Origin: CAVXDP01 sp964562925 | Lineage (GTDB): Archaea; Thermoproteota; Bathyarchaeia; 40CM-2-53-6; CAVXDP01 | NCBI GenBank assembly: GCA_964562925.1 | Contig: CAZLVF010000016.1 | Coordinates: forward strand, 1-29,711 | DNA: 29,711 bases | Direction of reading: 5' to 3' | In this document: positions 8,632-15,031 of the stretch, in pieces | How positions within the stretch are numbered: the stretch's first letter is position 1 | Layout of the letters: every line of letters begins with the position of its first letter | Translations under genes and position numbers: made by a program | Notes under the pieces: model-generated | The model's input: the letters and a program-made list of their open reading frames with translations, nothing else | Told to the model about the DNA's origin: nothing | Databases searched by the model: none

Positions 8632-8873
8632 CTCTGGGAAGGACTGAACCTAACTAGGAATTGCCCGCGTTGAAAATGTATATTCGTGACCGAAGGGCGA
8701 AAAACGGCTGACATATTCTGGGCGATGCCTCTCGCAGTGGGGAGACGCGCCCTTGTCGCCCTTGGAAGAGATACGCACAGTCAGACCTACGTCGATCAGA
8801 AACTGTGGACTGTCACAATGACTATTCCAATGTTAGCTTTCAGTGACAGAGGCTTTCCGAGCTCGACAGATGG

Positions 8874-8883
8874 TATTAAATTT
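8874..8883 (+). promoter_or_regulatory. TATA-like box for the Lrp/TRASH regulator
   Basis: The sequence tattaaattt is centred about 38 nt upstream of the ATG at 8917, giving an expected leader of about 10 nt. Another AT-rich element, tgtatattc near 8677-8685, lies further upstream in the 285-nt gap between ndk and this gene. I see no convincing gene in that gap: a 74-codon GTG frame from 8686 to 8910 has no family-like sequence. Confidence 0.4.
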
Positions 8884-8916
8884 GTTGTCTGGAAAGATAT
8901 TGGTGGATGAGATACC

Positions 8917-9719
8917 ATGCCGGTTAGGCTTGATGAGGTTGACGTAGGTATAGTGAAGGCCCTTGCGGAAGACGGTAGAAGATCTCTGAGAGAGATTGCG
9001 AGACTCGTCTCGGTCAGTACGCCTACGGTTGAGAGTAGGTTGAAGAGACTTTTCGATATGGGCGTGATAAAGAGAATATCGCCGGTTCTAGACTTGGATA
9101 AGATCGAGCATGGGATAAATGCTCTTGTCAACTTGAAAGTTGAAACCTCGAAGCTTGATGAAGTGAGCTCGCAGCTTGCAGAGATGGAAGGCGTAAGCTG
9201 TGTATTCATGGTCACAGGTGAAAGCAACCTTTCTATCCGACTTGTTACAGACAGTGTAAAATCGCTTCAAGAGTTTCTCACAACAAAAATAGCTGCACTT
9301 CAAGACTTGCAGCTTGTATCGTCAAACGTGATCACCAAGATCGTCAAGGAAGAGCAAAGCATCGTGTTGCGTCCAAGTCTGAGAGTTCGCTTGCGATGTG
9401 ACTACTGCGATGGGAAGATTGAAGGTGAAGCCTTCAAACTCAGGGTAGGAGAACGAGAGCGGTATTTCTGTTGCAGGGTCTGCCTCTCATCCTANNNNNN
9501 NNNNNNNNNNNNNNNNNNNNNNNNNNNNNNNNNNNNNNNNNNNNNNNNNNNNNNNNNNNNNNNNNNNNNNNNNNNNNNNNNNNNNNNNNNNNNNTCAGGG
9601 TAGGAGAACGAGAGCGGTATTTCTGTTGCAGGGTCTGCCTCTCATCCTACAAGGAGAAGTATGGTCCAAGAATCGAGGCCCTCTCAAAACAAGATGCCCC
9701 TAAGATATCGAACGTCTAG
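8917..9719 (+). CDS. Lrp/AsnC-family regulator with C-terminal TRASH metal-sensing domain
   Basis: This is a predicted metal-responsive DNA-binding regulator. The N-terminus is an AsnC-type helix-turn-helix (DVGIVKALAEDGRRSLREIA, then STPTVESRLKRL, residues 8-46), followed by an Lrp/RAM-like ligand and dimerisation domain to about residue 145. The C-terminus (about 158-200) has CDYC, then 20 residues, then CCRVC: C161-x2-C164-x20-C185-x3-C189, matching the TRASH pattern. As printed the gene is split by 100 N and appears to shift frame. The 55 nt before the gap are repeated exactly after it, and collapsing 9495-9649 restores one 215-residue frame ending at the TAG at 9717-9719. Lrp-TRASH proteins regulate copper efflux in haloarchaea (VNG1179C of Halobacterium); copper sensing here is inference, as no metal transporter is adjacent. 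Confidence 0.9.
9440..9494 (+). repeat. 55-nt sequence duplicated across an assembly gap (copy 1)
   Basis: These 55 nt are identical to 9595-9649. They are the last bases of the left contig and encode the region up to the TRASH cysteines CCRVC. A direct duplication touching both edges of an N run is the signature of overlapping contig ends that a scaffolder did not merge. Confidence 0.95.
9495..9594. other. Assembly gap (100 N), probably artefactual
   Basis: There are exactly 100 N, flanked on both sides by the same 55 nt. Merging the overlap restores an uninterrupted reading frame, so the real gap is most likely of zero length and 155 nt (100 N plus one repeat copy) are surplus in this window. 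Confidence 0.95.
9595..9649 (+). repeat. 55-nt sequence duplicated across an assembly gap (copy 2)
   Basis: This second copy of 9440-9494 starts immediately after the N run. It continues into the unique 3' end of the regulator gene (YKEKYGPRIEALSKQ and on to the stop). It is a scaffolding duplicate and not a biological repeat. Confidence 0.95.
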
Positions 9720-9828
9720 CGTAGACTAGATTCGAGCCTGTAAAGAAGCCTCGGATTCCATCAGGGACAGAAGAAGAGGTATTGTTCATTCTATCAAGTC
9801 GTGAGCATGATCCATAGTGTTGTATGAT

Positions 9829-9835
9829 CTATAAG
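9829..9835 (+). promoter_or_regulatory. TATA-like box upstream of aIF5B
   Basis: The sequence ctataag within tgatctataagtgttt would place transcription start near 9858, giving a leader of 50-110 nt before the candidate aIF5B starts at 9910 or 9970. A second AT-rich element, cgtttaaatcg at about 9915-9925, lies inside the longer N-terminal frame and would favour the downstream start. Confidence 0.35.
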
Positions 9836-9909
9836 TGTTTCATTTTTTGTGAAGCCGACTAACCTTCGAGTTCTCGTATCTAAGCTTCCAGAGTTCGTTA
9901 AGAAATATT

Positions 9910-11748
9910 TTGAAACGTTTAAATCGAGTCAAGGTCATAAACGCTTCGACTATTCAGGCGGAACAACTCTTGCCACTGCGTCATCCGATAGTTGCGGTGC
10001 TCGGTCACGTAGATCATGGAAAGACCAGCCTACTCGACCGGATCAGAGGCACCTCTGTCGCGGCCAGAGAACCAGGCGCAATCACTCAATGGATTGGAGC
10101 GAGTATGCTTCCGGCTGAGACTTTGAGACTCCGGTGTGGAGACTTTCTGAAACAGTTAAAGTTTCAAATTATCGTGCCGGGGATTCTTTTCGTCGACACG
10201 CCTGGACATGAAACTTTCTCAAACCTTAGAAGGCGTGGAGGATCGGCAGCCGACATAGCCGTCTTAGTAATAGACGTGATGAAAGGCGTCGAACCACAAA
10301 CGGTTGAATCGATAAACATTCTAAAAGCAAGACGGACGCCTTTCGTCGTTGCAGCAAATAAGATCGATATGATAACGGGATGGAGGCCTCTTAGCGATAA
10401 GTCGTTCACGGAAGCTTTTGCGAGACAACCACCCGAGGTTCAGACGGAGCTGGATAACCACATATACCAGTTGCTAGGCTCACTTTCGAAGCTTGGCTTC
10501 AAATCGGATAGGTTCGATAGAGTCAGAGATTTTCAAACAAATATCTGCATAGTTCCAACCAGCGCGAAGACTGGCGAGGGCATACCTGAACTCCTAGCTA
10601 TCCTCGTAGGCTTGACTCAAACTTTCATGAAAAGCGAATTAATGACCACGACTGGACCTGCCAAGGGAACGGTTCTTGAGGTGAAGGAGGAACCCGGTCT
10701 CGGCGTTACTGTCAACGTTATCATCTACGATGGCGTCCTCAAAGTTGGAGATACCATCGTTCTAGGTGGTCGTCAAGACGTAATTGAGACGTACGTGAGA
10801 GTTATCCTCCTTCCGAAACCGCTAGATGAGATTCGGGATCCAAGAGACAAATTCTCCAACGTCACAGAGATAGCAGCTGCAGCTGGGGTAAAGGTTGGGG
10901 CGCCGAACCTCGACCAAGCATTGGCAGGATCTCCTATCTTCACGGTTCCATCAGGTGAAACCTCACAGAAGCTTGCGTCTCAAATAAGAGATGAGGTTCA
11001 GAAGCTAAGGATAGAGACTGACAGGATAGGCGTAGTTCTAAAAGCAGATACATTGGGATCGCTGGAGGCCATAATAACCTCTCTCGAGGCTCTCGGAACT
11101 CCAATAAGGTTCGCAGATGTCGGTGACGTCTCAAGAAGGGAGGTTGTTGAAGCTGAAACTGTGATGAAAAAGGATAGGCTACTTGGAGTCGTTCTAGCTT
11201 TCAACGTAAGAACTCTTCCAGATGCAGAAGAAGAAGCTAACCGAGAGAAGATCCGGATATTTCACGCAAATATCATTTATCATCTGCTTGAGGACTTCAC
11301 AAGGTGGATGGAAAAGGAGAAGGCAGCAGGCATCAAAGCGGAACTAGACCTTCTAGTAAGGCCTGGAAGGTTGAAGATACTGCCAGGGTGCATCTTTAGG
11401 AGGAGCAAACCTGCCATCGTGGGCGTCGAGGTTCTAGCGGGCAGGATAAGACGAAAATATCCGCTTTCCATAGAAGGCGGCCGAGCCATTGGCGAGATAG
11501 ACAGAATCCAAGACAAAGGCAAGGATATTGAGGAAGCATCGGCTGGAAGCCAGGTAGCCATCTCAATAGACGAGGCTGTTGTTGGTAGACACATTAATGA
11601 AGGTGACATACTTGCAGTCTCGGTTCCGGAAGATCATGCAAGGAAGCTCTTGGCAAGATTCAAGGATGAGCTGTCAAGCGAAGAGGTTTCTCTTCTGGAA
11701 GACCTGCTTAAGGGTAAGACGGTAATAGGCCCCCTTGATCGAGGCTAA
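9910..11748 (+). CDS. infB: Translation initiation factor aIF5B
   Basis: This GTPase is the archaeal orthologue of eIF5B/IF2 and promotes subunit joining. The G motifs are intact: G1 GHVDHGKTSLLD near residue 32, G3 FVDTPGHETF, G4 AANKID and G5 TSAKTGEGI. The C-terminal beta-barrel and helical domains follow, giving 612 residues from the first TTG. That is the normal length, so no intein is present although many archaeal aIF5B genes carry one. The start is uncertain: TTG at 9910 gives 20 extra residues, while TTG at 9970 gives the usual short beginning (MPLRHPIVAVLGHVDHGKT), has a purine-rich aggcgg just upstream, and avoids overlapping a TATA-like element. I favour 9970 but keep the longer frame. 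The Lrp/TRASH gene separates it from ndk. Confidence 0.95.
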   Translation: MKRLNRVKVINASTIQAEQLLPLRHPIVAVLGHVDHGKTSLLDRIRGTSVAAREPGAITQWIGASMLPAETLRLRCGDFLKQLKFQIIVPGILFVDTPGHETFSNLRRRGGSAADIAVLVIDVMKGVEPQTVESINILKARRTPFVVAANKIDMITGWRPLSDKSFTEAFARQPPEVQTELDNHIYQLLGSLSKLGFKSDRFDRVRDFQTNICIVPTSAKTGEGIPELLAILVGLTQTFMKSELMTTTGPAKGTVLEVKEEPGLGVTVNVIIYDGVLKVGDTIVLGGRQDVIETYVRVILLPKPLDEIRDPRDKFSNVTEIAAAAGVKVGAPNLDQALAGSPIFTVPSGETSQKLASQIRDEVQKLRIETDRIGVVLKADTLGSLEAIITSLEALGTPIRFADVGDVSRREVVEAETVMKKDRLLGVVLAFNVRTLPDAEEEANREKIRIFHANIIYHLLEDFTRWMEKEKAAGIKAELDLLVRPGRLKILPGCIFRRSKPAIVGVEVLAGRIRRKYPLSIEGGRAIGEIDRIQDKGKDIEEASAGSQVAISIDEAVVGRHINEGDILAVSVPEDHARKLLARFKDELSSEEVSLLEDLLKGKTVIGPLDRG

Positions 11749-11829
11749 AGGATAGCTCAGAATATCCGATACCGTTTGCGCCAAGATCGGCATGTGAAAA
11801 GTGAAGGTTAAACTGCAATGAACCTAGTA

Positions 11830-11855
11830 CGCCATGTCCCCGCGCGAACATGGTG
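11830..11855 (+). other. GC-rich hairpin after aIF5B
   Basis: CCATGT at 11832-11837 pairs with ACATGG at 11848-11853 around a ten-base loop, and one further G-U and one C-G pair can extend the stem. It sits in the 231-nt spacer between aIF5B and rps6e, followed by a moderately T-rich stretch. It could be a processing or termination signal; archaeal terminators usually need only T tracts, so the role is uncertain. Confidence 0.4.
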
Positions 11856-11878
11856 CTCTTAGTTGTTGATAACGCAAT

Positions 11879-11889
11879 CTATTTATGAG
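11879..11889 (+). promoter_or_regulatory. TATA-like box for the S6e-S24e-S27ae operon
   Basis: The sequence ctatttatgag would place transcription start near 11910, leaving a leader of about 70 nt before the GTG start of rps6e. There is no better candidate in the spacer. Confidence 0.45.
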
Positions 11890-11979
11890 GACTAGGTCAC
11901 TATAGACGCTCCGCTTACAGCAGACTAGTAGGATTTCAGGCTCAATGATGTCTGAAAGATAGGGAATAGGGATTGAACA

Positions 11980-12399
11980 GTGAAAGTGCTCGTGTCAGAT
12001 CCCAAGGCCGGAAATGTGACTACCGTCGAGCTTGAAGGATCGAAGGCTCGACCCCTAATTGGAAGAGAGATCGGCCACCTTGTTGATGGATCCATTCTTG
12101 GGATGAGAGGGAAGAAGCTTAAGATCACGGGTGGAAGCGATAAGGATGGGATACCACTTGTTGCTAATATTCACGGGGGTGCCAAGAAATATGTCCTTCT
12201 GGCAGAAGGAGTTGGCTTTAAACCTGGAACCAGAGGCGAGAGACGTAGAAAACTGGTCAGGGGTAGAATGATAACTGACGAAACCTATCAACTTAATATG
12301 GTCATATCTGAGACGGAGAATCTTGAACCTTCAAAGGAGACTTTAGCTAAGGAAATTGAGACAGGAGGAAAAGACGGTGGAGATAAAGGTACTCAATGA
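11980..12399 (+). CDS. rps6e: Ribosomal protein S6e
   Basis: This small-subunit protein is specific to archaea and eukaryotes. The 139-residue product has the typical pattern LIGREIGHLVDGSILG, then LKITGGSDKDGIPLVANIHGG, then the basic GTRGERRRKLVRGRMITDE. The start is GTG at 11980. The C-terminal 25 residues are Glu/Lys/Gly-rich. The 3' end overlaps rps24e by 23 nt, so the two are translationally coupled. In many archaea S6e is followed by aIF2 gamma; here aIF2 gamma lies on the opposite strand 2.6 kb away, so the usual order is rearranged. Confidence 0.96.
   Translation: MKVLVSDPKAGNVTTVELEGSKARPLIGREIGHLVDGSILGMRGKKLKITGGSDKDGIPLVANIHGGAKKYVLLAEGVGFKPGTRGERRRKLVRGRMITDETYQLNMVISETENLEPSKETLAKEIETGGKDGGDKGTQ
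12363..12368 (+). promoter_or_regulatory. Shine-Dalgarno site that fixes the rps24e start
   Basis: A perfect aggagg at 12363-12368 lies eight nt before a GTG at 12377. It identifies this GTG as the start of rps24e in preference to the in-frame TTG at 12356, which would put the site inside the gene. It is one of the clearest ribosome-binding sites in the window and lies within the end of rps6e. Confidence 0.75.
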
Positions 12400-12850
12400 G
12401 TCGTACAATCCAGTCATGAAACGCAAGGAGTTTGAAGTAGAAGTCTCCCACACCTCTGCCGGAACGCCAGAGAGGTTTCTAACTAGGAAGGCCTTGGCTG
12501 AGTGGTTCAATACGAAACTAGACAGCCTCTACATAACAAGGATGGCGACTGGAACAGGCACTCAAAAAACCATCTGCAATGTTCAAGTGTATGATGATCA
12601 GAAGATTGCGGAACGAGCAGTTCTTTCATACATTAAGGTCAGGAACCTGCCGGTCGAACAGAGGAAGGGGCTGAAGGAAGAAGAGAAGGCTAAAGAAAGG
12701 AAAGCAAAGCCGCCTTCTGAAAAGAAGGTTGAGAAGCCTAAGGAGAAAGAGAAGCCTGCGAAGCCGGAAAAGCCTGCGGAGAAGCCGGCTGAGAAGAAGC
12801 CTGAGAAGAAGGAGACAAAGAGGGAAGAGTCAAAGTCGGCAAAAGTATAG
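12377..12850 (+). CDS. rps24e: Ribosomal protein S24e with long charged tail
   Basis: This small-subunit protein is shared by archaea and eukaryotes. From the GTG at 12377 it has 157 residues. The first 95 or so form the S24e core, with NESYNPVMKRKEFEVEVSH near the start, then LAEWFNTKLDSLYI and the end of the fold at ERAVLSYIKVRNLP. The last 60 or so residues are almost only Lys, Glu, Pro and Ala, with short degenerate KPAEKP-like repeats. Archaeal S24e proteins are usually about 100 residues, so this tail is an extension. The start is chosen by the aggagg site upstream. It overlaps rps6e by 23 nt, and rps27ae begins nine nt after its stop. Confidence 0.95.
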   Translation: MEIKVLNESYNPVMKRKEFEVEVSHTSAGTPERFLTRKALAEWFNTKLDSLYITRMATGTGTQKTICNVQVYDDQKIAERAVLSYIKVRNLPVEQRKGLKEEEKAKERKAKPPSEKKVEKPKEKEKPAKPEKPAEKPAEKKPEKKETKREESKSAKV

Positions 12851-12859
12851 TGATGAGGC

Positions 12860-13066
12860 TTGAGCGAGGCAAAGTCCAAAGAAGCAAAGAAGAAGCGGCC
12901 GGGTCTAGGGACATTGTACGAGTACAGTTACGACAAGGGATCGATCACGCTGAAAAACAAGAAATGTCCAAGGTGCGGTGCAGTAATGGCCCACCATAAA
13001 AAGCCGGTTCCAAGGCTTACATGTGGATCATGCAGTTACACAGACTTCCTCAAGGAACAGAAGTGA
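12860..13066 (+). CDS. rps27ae: Ribosomal protein S27ae
   Basis: This small zinc-binding protein of the 30S subunit is the archaeal equivalent of the ribosomal part of the eukaryotic ubiquitin-S27a fusion; no ubiquitin domain is present. The 68-residue product begins with a basic tail (MSEAKSKEAKKKRPG), then LYEYSYDKGSITLKNKKCPRCG and LTCGSCSYTDF, giving the four zinc cysteines. The start is TTG at 12860, preceded by tgatgagg. It ends the plus-strand ribosomal cluster and stops six nt before the end of the convergent dephospho-CoA kinase gene. Confidence 0.96.
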   Translation: MSEAKSKEAKKKRPGLGTLYEYSYDKGSITLKNKKCPRCGAVMAHHKKPVPRLTCGSCSYTDFLKEQK

Positions 13067-13072
13067 CCAACC

Positions 13073-13579
13073 TCATCCTTTCGGCATCGAATTAATCATC
13101 GAATAGACCTCGTCTCTCACTTTCTTGTTGACCACAACCAATACGATTCCAGCCTTCGGCTGCCCATAGATCACCACGGAGCCCATTGGGGCGAGCGCCA
13201 TAGCAGTAAGCGCTAACAAGTCTTCCTCACCATCCACGACTACTATCGCGTTGCCAGCTTCAATGGCCTCACTAACAGCTTGCCAACCAGACATGTCAAT
13301 CGTTCCAGCTCTATTCTTTGCAAAGAAGATTCTTTTTGAATCATCCAACCTTACCGGCTTAAGTTTCTGCCTCATCTCTACATTATCTATGATTCGTACA
13401 TCGGACCTAAGTTTGTGTTGCGAGAATAGTCTGGACACCGCGTCGCCGACGCACACAACTCTCTGGGGTCTGAGTTCTGTGATCTGCTGACGAAGGGTTT
13501 CAACTACGGCTTCGGAGGGTCCAGCAACCAACCGGCCCAAGGGGGTCTTAAGTTTACTTCGAAGTCTATCTGTAAGCAT
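13073..13579 (-). CDS. GTP-dependent dephospho-CoA kinase (DUF359)
   Basis: This enzyme performs the last step of coenzyme A synthesis in archaea, phosphorylating dephospho-CoA with GTP; the family was long known as DUF359. The expected motifs are present in order: LKTPLGRLV near the N-terminus, VVCVGDAVSRLF, KNRAGTIDMSGWQAV, VVVDGEEDLLALTAMALAPMGS and VIYGQPKAGIVLV. The ATG at 13579 gives 168 residues and the usual start. A TTG four codons upstream (13591) is possible, but the TATA-like cttaagata at about 13603-13612 sits roughly 29 nt before the ATG, as for a leaderless message. Its stop faces that of rps27ae six nt away. Linkage to spt4, rpoE1 and ribosomal genes is typical of archaea. Confidence 0.93.
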   Translation of the reverse strand: MLTDRLRSKLKTPLGRLVAGPSEAVVETLRQQITELRPQRVVCVGDAVSRLFSQHKLRSDVRIIDNVEMRQKLKPVRLDDSKRIFFAKNRAGTIDMSGWQAVSEAIEAGNAIVVVDGEEDLLALTAMALAPMGSVVIYGQPKAGIVLVVVNKKVRDEVYSMINSMPKG

Positions 13580-13674
13580 TAGCGCGGGCAATAGGGTTCA
13601 TCTATCTTAAGCCTAGACGTGATTCAGGACTTTCTATGGTATCAACGTAGAAAAGAACTGTGCCATGCAAGAGG

Positions 13675-13860
13675 TTATCTGACGCGAATAGCATATTTCC
13701 CCGGGGTTTTGATACCCATCTTCTTCGCTATTTCCGAGTCATTAGGATCAATAACGATGACGAGTCCGGTCCAGTCGTCGCTGAGGTTCGTTGACTTGCA
13801 GTTGGGGCATACCGGGCCGGCGCTTATTAAGCGACAGCTTTTGCAGGCCTTCTCCTCCAA
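13675..13860 (-). CDS. spt4: Transcription elongation factor Spt4 (RpoE'')
   Basis: This small zinc protein partners Spt5 on RNA polymerase and promotes processive elongation. The 61-residue product starts at a TTG at 13860 and has the zinc ligands in KACKSC and PVCPNC, then the diagnostic NLSDDWTGLVIVIDPNDSEIAKKMGI and GKYAIRV. A longer frame from 13914 exists, but the TTG at 13860 is preceded by ggggag at suitable spacing and lies two nt after the stop of rpoE1. The position right behind rpoE1 is conserved in archaea, and the two are clearly one operon. Confidence 0.95.
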   Translation of the reverse strand: MEEKACKSCRLISAGPVCPNCKSTNLSDDWTGLVIVIDPNDSEIAKKMGIKTPGKYAIRVR

Positions 13861-13862
13861 GT

Positions 13863-14432
13863 CTATTTCTCCCCTTTGGATCCGTGGATCTTTGCAACGT
13901 CTGCCTTGATCCAATCCAACTTGCCGAGAAATGGCTGTCTCATGGTCACGCCAATCTTGCCTCCGGCTCCACCCCTCGGAAAGCTGACGGCGATTATCCT
14001 AACCCTCACCAGATCTCCTTTTCCCACTTTCCTTTGCGACTCCTTGCCCATGAGGACTCCATGCTTCTCGTCGTATGCGATGAAGTCATCCATTACCTGT
14101 GAAACATGAAGGAGAGCGTCCTCTGGGCCTATCCTAACAAAGGCTCCAAAATCTGTGACCTCAACTATCTCTCCTTCAATCACTTCATGCATCTCGGGGT
14201 AGAAGGTTAGCATCTTGAAGGTGGCCTTGTGATAGGTTGAGCCGTCTCCAGGCAATATCTTCCCAACAGCGTCCACATCAACATTAACAACGAGTATCAC
14301 ATACCCCAACTCCTCGTCCACAACGTTCTCGTACTTCATCTTGATCTGTTCATGCGCTACCCTGTCTATGGGATTTCCAAATTTCTCCGGCGGGATTCTA
14401 ACAACATCCTCAACCGTGAGCAGTCTGAACAT
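13863..14432 (-). CDS. rpoE1: RNA polymerase subunit Rpo7 (RpoE1)
   Basis: This is the archaeal orthologue of eukaryotic Rpb7. It forms the stalk with Rpo4 and binds nascent RNA. The 189-residue product has an N-terminal tip domain (about 1-80, beginning MFRLLTVEDVVRIPPEKFG) and an S1 domain (about 82-165, GEIVEVTDFGAFVRIGPEDALLHVSQ), ending GKIGVTMRQPFLGKLDWI. The start is ATG with ggag upstream. The promoter appears to overlap the end of the PIN-domain gene, leaving a leader of about 45 nt that contains a small hairpin. Spt4 follows after two nt. Confidence 0.97.
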   Translation of the reverse strand: MFRLLTVEDVVRIPPEKFGNPIDRVAHEQIKMKYENVVDEELGYVILVVNVDVDAVGKILPGDGSTYHKATFKMLTFYPEMHEVIEGEIVEVTDFGAFVRIGPEDALLHVSQVMDDFIAYDEKHGVLMGKESQRKVGKGDLVRVRIIAVSFPRGGAGGKIGVTMRQPFLGKLDWIKADVAKIHGSKGEK

Positions 14433-14468
14433 TATTTCTGCACTCCAAAGACTCAGAGATGAGATAAG

Positions 14469-14484
14469 CTAGGATTCGACCTAG
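14469..14484 (-). other. Small hairpin in the rpoE1 leader
   Basis: The sequence ctaggattcgacctag forms a five-pair stem (ctagg with cctag) with a six-base loop. On the transcribed strand the loop resembles a tRNA T-loop (tcgaat) but is one base short, and no tRNA surrounds it. It lies about 37-52 nt upstream of the rpoE1 ATG, within the predicted leader. Confidence 0.35.
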
Positions 14485-14503
14485 AGCCGTGCCTCTTACC
14501 TTG

Positions 14504-14513
14504 CTTAAATATC
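14504..14513 (-). promoter_or_regulatory. TATA-like box for rpoE1-spt4
   Basis: On the minus strand this reads gatatttaag. It overlaps the last codons of the PIN-domain gene and predicts transcription start near 14482, so rpoE1-spt4 could be expressed apart from the upstream gene. Confidence 0.45.
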
Positions 14514-14951
14514 TTTTCTGGAAAATGGAGTCTTCTGGGACCTTAAAGGCCAATACTCTGCTATATCGGGTTCGCAGTAGAGTCTATTTCCTCTGAGACT
14601 GAGGACTGGAACCTTCAGCGTGCGAAGCCTTCTCCTTAGCTGAGAGTCCGCGGTGGCCACAATTGCCTTAACCTCTCGTGAAGCTATGATCAAAGCATCA
14701 TCAGTTCGGGTATCTGATGTTGATCCTATTTGCAAGGTCTTGTGCTTCGCAGCTACCTCGAGAGCGTGGGATGCTCTAACTCCGGTAGGCGTCTTCTTCT
14801 GGGAGAGTCTTTGAAGCTCCTCCTGAACCTCTTGTAGTATTAGGAACTCAATATTGGCTTTGAGTAGCTTCTCAATCTCGCCGAAAAGGTCGAAGGGTAA
14901 CTCTAGAGAGATCATGAGTATGCTTGTATCGAGGAGAACTCTGATTGGCAA
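14505..14951 (-). CDS. PIN-domain endoribonuclease (Fcf1/Utp24-like)
   Basis: This is a predicted metal-dependent RNase. The 148-residue product has the four acidic PIN positions: Asp8 in VLLDTSIL, Glu44/Glu45 in EVQEELQRL, Asp84/Asp85 in RTDDALI and Asp102 in VATADSQLRRRL. In archaea a PIN protein of this type regularly lies between aIF2 gamma and RpoE1, as here. Its relatives (Fcf1/Utp24) act in small-subunit rRNA processing in eukaryotes, so a ribosome-assembly role is a reasonable inference. It is unlikely to be a VapC toxin, since no antitoxin gene is adjacent. The start is TTG at 14951; a TATA-like box lies about 50 nt upstream. Confidence 0.88.
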   Translation of the reverse strand: MPIRVLLDTSILMISLELPFDLFGEIEKLLKANIEFLILQEVQEELQRLSQKKTPTGVRASHALEVAAKHKTLQIGSTSDTRTDDALIIASREVKAIVATADSQLRRRLRTLKVPVLSLRGNRLYCEPDIAEYWPLRSQKTPFSRKDI

Positions 14952-14997
14952 GTCTTACAGACTCGGTTGTGAAAATCTGTTCGCGCACGATTTTTCT

Positions 14998-15007
14998 CAT
15001 TTAAACC
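14998..15007 (-). promoter_or_regulatory. TATA-like box for the PIN-domain gene
   Basis: On the minus strand this reads ggtttaaatg, in the 80-nt spacer after aIF2 gamma. Transcription start would be near 14976, about 25 nt before the TTG start. Confidence 0.45.
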
Positions 15008-15031
15008 GGTTGCGTCTCTGAGAGGTCAAGC

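Noticed and set aside
8686..8910. 74-codon frame with GTG start between ndk and the regulator
   Set aside because: Composition is not protein-like, it overlaps the regulator's promoter and nothing in it is recognisable.
9440..9649. True direct repeat or frameshifted pseudogene in the Lrp/TRASH gene
   Set aside because: The exact 55-nt duplication touches both edges of a 100-N gap and its collapse restores the frame, so it is an assembly artefact.
9849..10118. 89-codon GTG frame overlapping the start of aIF5B
   Set aside because: It runs mostly inside aIF5B in another frame, and its start lies upstream of the predicted transcription start.
9910..11748. Intein in aIF5B
   Set aside because: The protein is 612 residues with all G motifs continuous, the normal intein-free length.
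12356..12376. Earlier TTG start for S24e
   Set aside because: The perfect aggagg site at 12363-12368 lies inside this extension and points to the GTG at 12377.
14466..14490. T-loop-like tcgaat within a stem on the minus strand
   Set aside because: The loop is one base too short and no other tRNA arms surround it.
14505..14951. VapC-type toxin
   Set aside because: There is no antitoxin gene beside it, and its place between aIF2 gamma and RpoE1 is the conserved position of an Fcf1-like PIN protein.
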